Shown: piece after piece, positions 35,456-39,869 of the stretch
How the letters are laid out: every line of letters begins with the position of its first letter
Numbering within the stretch: the first letter of the stretch is position 1
Source: an uncultured Polaribacter sp.
Lineage (GTDB): Bacteria; Bacteroidota; Bacteroidia; Flavobacteriales; Flavobacteriaceae
Length of the DNA stretch: 39,869 nt
Direction: 5' to 3'
Assembly (NCBI GenBank): GCA_913020555.1
Contig: CAJWAC010000014.1
Location: forward strand, 1 to 39,869
The notes under the pieces: generated by a model
What the model saw: the letters and a program-made list of their open reading frames with translations, nothing else
What the model was told of the DNA's origin: nothing
Databases searched by the model: none
Position numbers and translations under genes: made by a program

Positions 35456-35513
35456 AAAAAAACCCTTTAAGGGTTAAATTTAAAAATCTCATTACCTTAT
35501 CAGGAATGAGATT
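35456..35513 (-). promoter_or_regulatory. Structured greA leader: hairpin plus terminator-like stem
   Basis: On the minus strand a 9-bp perfect stem (35505-35513 with 35485-35493, extended by CCT/AGG) is followed by AACCCTTAAAGGGTT and seven Ts ending at 35456, terminator-like. A -7-type TACATTTG sits at 35527-35520, so transcription would start about at the first hairpin. It could be an attenuator in the greA leader. Confidence 0.45.
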
Positions 35514-35519
35514 ACCTTA

Positions 35520-35527
35520 CAAATGTA
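35520..35527 (-). promoter_or_regulatory. Candidate greA -7 promoter element
   Basis: The minus strand reads TACATTTG, an exact match to the TAnnTTTG consensus of Bacteroidota housekeeping promoters. No clean TTG is found 19-21 bases upstream. Confidence 0.45.
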
Positions 35528-35575
35528 CAAAATATTTGTAAATTGCCATCGTTTTTATAGAAACAACAATACAAG

Positions 35576-36001
35576 ATGTATAAAAAAGTAGTAATATTCT
35601 TTTGTTTTATTTTATTTATAAAGTGTTCAGATACAAGTAATTTAGAAAATTGTATCCGTTCAGTTGCTAATGTAAATTTAGTTACAGACTTAAACAATCC
35701 TGAATTAATTAACGCCCAAGTTCCTGGTGGATTTGCAGAACTTTCTGGTGGATTTAAAAATAGCGGAATTATTCTTTTCAACACAAATGGAACTGATTTT
35801 GTGGCTTTTGACAGATTTTGTCCGCAAACAGACTGTGACGTACCAATGATTTTTGAAAATAGACTTTTAAGATGCACCTGTGATGACAGTACTTATAGCT
35901 TAGATTTTGGTGGTGCTCCGCAAACTGATGGTTTTGAATGCCCAGCAATTGAGTATAAAGTTACTAGAATTGGCTCTACAATTCGAATCAGTAATTTTTA
36001 A
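35576..36001 (+). CDS. Rieske-like lipoprotein lacking the ligand histidines
   Basis: This 141-residue lipoprotein has the lipobox LFIKC at Cys17. The core resembles a small Rieske domain: TDFVAFDRFCPQTDC (about 73-87), LLRCTCDDSTYSLDFGG (about 98-113), then the strands YKVTRIGSTIRISNF. In a canonical centre the ligands are C-x-H and C-x2-H. Here the positions read C82-P-Q84 and C100-T-C-D103, so both histidines are absent while four cysteines (82, 87, 100, 102) remain. It may bind another metal or form disulfides. The function is unknown. It lies just before purK, with a gap of 53 bases. Confidence 0.7.
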   Translation: MYKKVVIFFCFILFIKCSDTSNLENCIRSVANVNLVTDLNNPELINAQVPGGFAELSGGFKNSGIILFNTNGTDFVAFDRFCPQTDCDVPMIFENRLLRCTCDDSTYSLDFGGAPQTDGFECPAIEYKVTRIGSTIRISNF

Positions 36002-36054
36002 TAGTTTGTTATCTTTTAGATGCTTATTTTTGTGGCAATTAAATACAAATTAAA

Positions 36055-37212
36055 TTGAAAAATTATTATTCTTCAGATTTTAAATTAGGCGTTTTAGGTG
36101 GCGGTCAATTGGGCAGAATGCTATTAACAGAAACTCAAAAATTTGACATTCATACTTCAATTTTAGATGGTAATAAAAATGCTCCTTGTGCGGCAATCTG
36201 CAATACTTTTGTTGTTGGTGATTTATTAGATTTTGATGCAGTTTATAACTTTGGTAAAACTGTAGATTTACTTACTATTGAAATTGAGAATGTAAATTTA
36301 GATGCTCTCGATAAATTAGAATTAGAAGGTTTAACTATTTATCCTAAACCAAAAGATTTAAGAATTATTCAAAGTAAAGCAAAACAGAAGAATTTTTATT
36401 TCGATAACAATATACCAACAGCACCTTTTTCTCACTTTGCATTTTTAGAAGAATTAGTACATTGTATAGAAAACAATATTATTGATTTCCCATTTGTCTG
36501 GAAGGCAGCACGTTTTGGTTATGATGGCAATGGCGTTAAAATTGTAAGAAATTTTACTGATTTAGAATCTTTACCAAATGTAGAGTGCATCACAGAGCAA
36601 TTAATTCCTTTTCAAAACGAGCTAGCCGTTATTGTTGCAAAAAATGCTAACGGAGAAACCACAACATATCCTGTTGTAGAAATGGAGTTTCATCCAGAAG
36701 CAAACCAAGTAGAATATGTAATTTGCCCTGCAAGAATTGAAAATACCGTGGCAAAAAAAGCAAGAGAAATGGCTCTAAAAGTGGTTGATAAATTAGATTT
36801 TATTGGCTTGTTGGCAGTTGAGATGTTTCAAACAGAAACCAATGAAATTTTAGTTAACGAAGTTGCTCCAAGACCACACAATTCAGGACATTATTCTATA
36901 GAAGCGAGTTATACGAATCAATTTGAACAACACTTGCGTTCCATTTTAAATCTTCCTCTTGGAAATACAGAAAGTAAAGTTGCTGGAATTATGGTAAACT
37001 TAGTTGGTGATGAAGGTTTTTCTGGTAATGTAATTTATGAAAACATAGAAGATGTTTTAAAAATTGATGGAGTTACACCTCATATCTACGGAAAAAAAGA
37101 AACAAGACCTTTTAGGAAAATGGGACATGTTACCATTGTAAATAAAGATATCAATAAGGCTAGAGCAACTGCTCAAAAAGTAAAAGAAACAATTAGAGTA
37201 ATTTCTAAATAA
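36055..37212 (+). CDS. purK: 5-(carboxyamino)imidazole ribonucleotide synthase
   Basis: PurK uses ATP and bicarbonate to make N5-CAIR from AIR in purine synthesis. The 385 residues form an ATP-grasp enzyme: FKLGVLGGGQLGRM near residues 9-22, FVWKAARFGYDGNG in the ATP-binding lid, and LVNEVAPRPHNSGHYSIEAS at about 275-294. The start is a TTG at 36055: homology to the family begins right after it, and no ATG occurs before GRM. It precedes purE by 5 bases, a coupled pair. Confidence 0.95.
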   Translation: MKNYYSSDFKLGVLGGGQLGRMLLTETQKFDIHTSILDGNKNAPCAAICNTFVVGDLLDFDAVYNFGKTVDLLTIEIENVNLDALDKLELEGLTIYPKPKDLRIIQSKAKQKNFYFDNNIPTAPFSHFAFLEELVHCIENNIIDFPFVWKAARFGYDGNGVKIVRNFTDLESLPNVECITEQLIPFQNELAVIVAKNANGETTTYPVVEMEFHPEANQVEYVICPARIENTVAKKAREMALKVVDKLDFIGLLAVEMFQTETNEILVNEVAPRPHNSGHYSIEASYTNQFEQHLRSILNLPLGNTESKVAGIMVNLVGDEGFSGNVIYENIEDVLKIDGVTPHIYGKKETRPFRKMGHVTIVNKDINKARATAQKVKETIRVISK

Positions 37213-37217
37213 AAAAT

Positions 37218-37697
37218 ATGGTAGGAATAATAATGGGAAGTGATTCTGATCTTCCAATAATGCAAGAAGCAATAGACGTTTTAGAAAGTTTTGATATTCA
37301 AATAGAAGTAGATATTGTATCTGCGCACAGAACTCCAGAAAAATTAGTAGATTATTCTAAAAACGCCCATTTAAGAGGTATAAAAGTAATTATTGCTGGT
37401 GCAGGAGGTGCTGCTCATTTACCAGGAATGGTGGCAAGTATGAGCCCTTTACCAATAATTGGAGTTCCTGTAAAAAGCAGAAATTCTATTGACGGTTGGG
37501 ATTCTGTTTTATCTATTTTACAAATGCCTGGAGGAGTTCCTGTAGCCACTGTAGCTTTAGATGGTGCAAAAAATGCAGGTATTTTAGCTGCCCAAATTAT
37601 TGGAGCTTCAGATAAATGTGTTTTAGACAAAATTATCACATACAAAGAGGGACTAAAAATAAAAGTAGAAAAAGCTTCTGAAAGGGTTAAGAGATAA
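37218..37697 (+). CDS. purE: N5-carboxyaminoimidazole ribonucleotide mutase
   Basis: PurE moves the carboxyl group of N5-CAIR to carbon 4 to give CAIR, the step after PurK. The 159-residue protein carries the class I marks GSDSDLPIM (residues 7-15), SAHRTPEKL with the catalytic His, AGAGGAAHLPGM and IGVPVKS. Forming an operon with purK is normal. Presence of both shows that de novo purine synthesis is intended to work, in contrast to the broken purN at the other end of the window. Confidence 0.96.
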   Translation: MVGIIMGSDSDLPIMQEAIDVLESFDIQIEVDIVSAHRTPEKLVDYSKNAHLRGIKVIIAGAGGAAHLPGMVASMSPLPIIGVPVKSRNSIDGWDSVLSILQMPGGVPVATVALDGAKNAGILAAQIIGASDKCVLDKIITYKEGLKIKVEKASERVKR

Positions 37698-37748
37698 GCT
37701 ATTTCACATAAAACCGATCCAATATTTCAATAATTACGCATATTACAA

Positions 37749-39764
37749 ATGAATCCACTTTTACAAGATTTTAATACCGCACCTTTTACTCAAATAAAAC
37801 CAGAACATTATAAACCTGCAATACAAGAAGGTATTAAAATTGCAAAGACTGAAATTGACAAAATTATAAATAATACTGACACAGCAAGTTTTGAAAACAC
37901 CACAGTTGCTTTAGATTTTACTGGTTCTAAACTAGGTAGAATTACTAGTATTTTTTTCAACTTAAATTCTGCTGAAACCAATGAAGAAATTCAAAAAATA
38001 GCTCAAGAAGTTTCACCTTGGTTAAGTGAATTCAGAAATGATATTACGCTAAATGAGGCGTTGTTTAAAAGAGTAAAAACAGTTTTTGATGATAAAGAAA
38101 ATTTAGTTTTAACTCCTGAGCAAGAAATGCTGTTAGAAAAGCAATACAAGAGTTTTTCTAGAAATGGTGCAAATTTAAAAGAAGCTGATAAAAGTAAACT
38201 TCGTGAAATTGACGCCAAACTTTCGAAACTTTCTTTACAATTTGGTGAAAATGTTTTGGCAGAAACCAATGCTTTTGAATTGCATTTAACAGATGATAAA
38301 AGGCTGTCTGGCTTGCCAGAATCTGTAAAAGAAGCTGCAAGAGAAGTTGCGAAATCAAAAGAAAAAACAGGTTATATATTTACTTTAGATTACCCTAGCT
38401 ATATTCCATTTTTAACTTACGCGGACGATAGAGAATTACGTAAAAAAATGGCAATAGCCGCTGGTAAAAAAGCATTTCAAGAAAATAAGTTTAATAATGA
38501 AAAGATTGTTTTAGAAATTGTAAACCTACGTCAACAAAGAGCTAATTTATTAGGATACAAAACACATGCCCATTTTGTTTTAGAAGAACGAATGGCAGAA
38601 ACTCCAGAAAAAGTAATTGAATTTTCAAATGATTTGTTAGAAAAAGCAAAACCTGCTGCTATAAAAGAATTTAAAAATTTATCTAATTATGCCAAAAAAT
38701 TAGATGGAATAACACAGCTTCAAAAATGGGATGGTGCTTATTATTCAGAAAAATTAAAGAAAGAATTATTTAATTTAGATCAAGAAATATTAAAACCTTA
38801 TTTTCAATTAGAAAATGTAATTGATGGTGTTTTTGAGATTGCAAACCGTTTGTTTGGTTTAAAATTTGAAGAAGTAAATGATATTGAAAAATATCACGAA
38901 GATGTAAAAACCTACAATGTAAAAGATTTAGATGGTACCTTTATAGCCGTTTTTTATGCTGATTATCATCCTAGAAAAGGAAAACGAAATGGTGCTTGGA
39001 TGACTTCATACAAACCACAACAAATTAAAGATGATATTAATGAAAGACCTCATGTATCTATTGTTTGTAATTTCACCAAACCAACAGCTACAAAACCATC
39101 TTTATTAACTTTTAATGAGGTTACCACATTATTTCACGAATTTGGTCATGCTTTACATGGAATGTTAGCAAACACGACTTATAATAGTTTATCAGGGACC
39201 TCTGTTTCTTGGGATTTTGTTGAATTACCAAGTCAAGTTTTAGAGAATTGGTGTTATGAAAAAGAGGCTTTAGAATTGTTTGCCAAACATTATGAAACTG
39301 GTGAAGTTATACCAATGAAATATGTTGAAAAAATTAAAGAATCTGCAAGTTTCCATGAAGGAATGCAAACTTTACGTCAATTAAGTTTTGGGTTATTAGA
39401 CATGAAATGGCATTCTGAAAATCCTTCAGAAATAAAATCTATCAAAGTATTTGAAAAAGAGGCTTTTGCTGAAACAAAATTATACCCAGATGTTGATGAA
39501 AATGCCATGAGTACAGCGTTTTCTCACATCTTTCAAGGAGGATATTCAGCAGGGTATTATTCTTACAAATGGGCAGAAGTTTTAGATGCTGATGCTTTTG
39601 AGTACTTTTTAGAAAAAGGTATTTTTGACAAAGAAGTAGCATCACAATTTAAAGATAATATCTTATCCAAAGGTGGCACAGAAAAACCAATGACCTTATA
39701 CAAGCGTTTTAGAGGACAAGAACCAAAACCAGATGCTTTATTAAAAAGGGCCGGTTTAATATAA
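37749..39764 (+). CDS. M3 family oligopeptidase (Dcp/OpdA-like)
   Basis: This 671-residue zinc metallopeptidase of family M3 cuts short peptides. The zinc site HEFGH is at residues 463-467 (TLFHEFGHALHGML), with the third ligand Glu expected in the following helix (FVELPSQVLENW). The helical amino half starts LLQDFNTAPFTQIKP, typical of Dcp and oligopeptidase A. There is no signal peptide at the chosen start, so it appears cytoplasmic. It follows purE by 51 bases and may have its own promoter. Confidence 0.95.
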   Translation: MNPLLQDFNTAPFTQIKPEHYKPAIQEGIKIAKTEIDKIINNTDTASFENTTVALDFTGSKLGRITSIFFNLNSAETNEEIQKIAQEVSPWLSEFRNDITLNEALFKRVKTVFDDKENLVLTPEQEMLLEKQYKSFSRNGANLKEADKSKLREIDAKLSKLSLQFGENVLAETNAFELHLTDDKRLSGLPESVKEAAREVAKSKEKTGYIFTLDYPSYIPFLTYADDRELRKKMAIAAGKKAFQENKFNNEKIVLEIVNLRQQRANLLGYKTHAHFVLEERMAETPEKVIEFSNDLLEKAKPAAIKEFKNLSNYAKKLDGITQLQKWDGAYYSEKLKKELFNLDQEILKPYFQLENVIDGVFEIANRLFGLKFEEVNDIEKYHEDVKTYNVKDLDGTFIAVFYADYHPRKGKRNGAWMTSYKPQQIKDDINERPHVSIVCNFTKPTATKPSLLTFNEVTTLFHEFGHALHGMLANTTYNSLSGTSVSWDFVELPSQVLENWCYEKEALELFAKHYETGEVIPMKYVEKIKESASFHEGMQTLRQLSFGLLDMKWHSENPSEIKSIKVFEKEAFAETKLYPDVDENAMSTAFSHIFQGGYSAGYYSYKWAEVLDADAFEYFLEKGIFDKEVASQFKDNILSKGGTEKPMTLYKRFRGQEPKPDALLKRAGLI

Positions 39765-39794
39765 TTGTGATTTAAGAAATCTTAAACTAAATAA

Positions 39795-39869
39795 CTATCT
39801 ATTCTTCTCCTCAATCCACTTGCTCATGTATTTTGTAGCTTGTAAAGCTTGATGTTGTAATAAACTCCC
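39795..39869 (-). CDS. C-terminal fragment of an unrecognised protein
   Basis: The minus strand is open from the window edge to a TAG at 39795-39797 and encodes 24 residues ending YMSKWIEEKNR. It is partial because the start lies beyond the window. The position, convergent with the M3 peptidase gene and 30 bases from it, fits a real gene end. It is too short for a family call. Confidence 0.5.
   Translation of the reverse strand, partial: GSLLQHQALQATKYMSKWIEEKNR

Noticed and set aside
35512..35877. Open frame on the minus strand of 121 codons before greA
   Set aside because: It overlaps the Rieske-like lipoprotein gene in antisense, has low-complexity Ser/Phe-rich content, and leaves out family features. 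The plus-strand gene has a lipobox and Rieske-like blocks.
1..39869. tRNA, rRNA, CRISPR array or complete insertion sequence
   Set aside because: I found no cloverleaf, repeat-spacer pattern or intact transposase on reading; small RNAs cannot be excluded without a covariance search.

Overview
The window is AT-rich (roughly 30% GC) DNA from a member of the Bacteroidota, most likely a marine flavobacterium of the Polaribacter/Formosa type. Supporting signs are the SusC/SusD pair, type IX secretion (T9SS) C-terminal tails, the acpP-fabF-rnc-IPExxxVDY-pyk gene order, HIT next to greA, an IorAB-like molybdenum enzyme with a Tat signal, and TTG or weak-RBS starts. I have no database result; all family names come from motifs read in the translations.

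Layout. 1-592: a GC-richer segment unlike the rest, with only gene fragments. 584-835: a broken purN. 956-5181: acpP, fabF, rnc, an IPExxxVDY-family gene and pyk. 5545-7409: CBS protein, GNAT and zinc-ribbon pair, short SSB. 7450-26176: a polysaccharide utilisation locus (PUL) on the minus strand. 26522-29219: two-subunit molybdenum hydroxylase. 29346-35379: housekeeping genes (aat, DedA-like, DUF1456, DUF3127, flavin reductase, orphan histidine kinase, GNAT, HIT, greA). 35576-39764: Rieske-like lipoprotein, purK, purE, M3 peptidase. 39795-39869: the tail of one more gene.

How the PUL should work (inference). A three-module T9SS surface protein and the SusD lipoprotein bind a beta-glucan. A secreted GH5 enzyme with two CBM6-like modules and a GH16 with the laminarinase-type catalytic motif cut the chain. 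SusC imports oligosaccharides, a GH30 lipoprotein removes beta-1,6 branches or glucosyl units, and an MFS sugar porter takes up the monosaccharide. A one-polypeptide sensor (propeller, Y_Y_Y, one membrane span, LuxR-type HTH) is the likely regulator. The most likely substrate is laminarin or a related beta-1,3/1,6-glucan. The most interesting local signals are a strong terminator hairpin directly in front of susC, a 13-bp direct repeat spaced 32 bp in front of the surface-protein gene, the modular surface protein itself, and the disrupted purN beside foreign-looking DNA.
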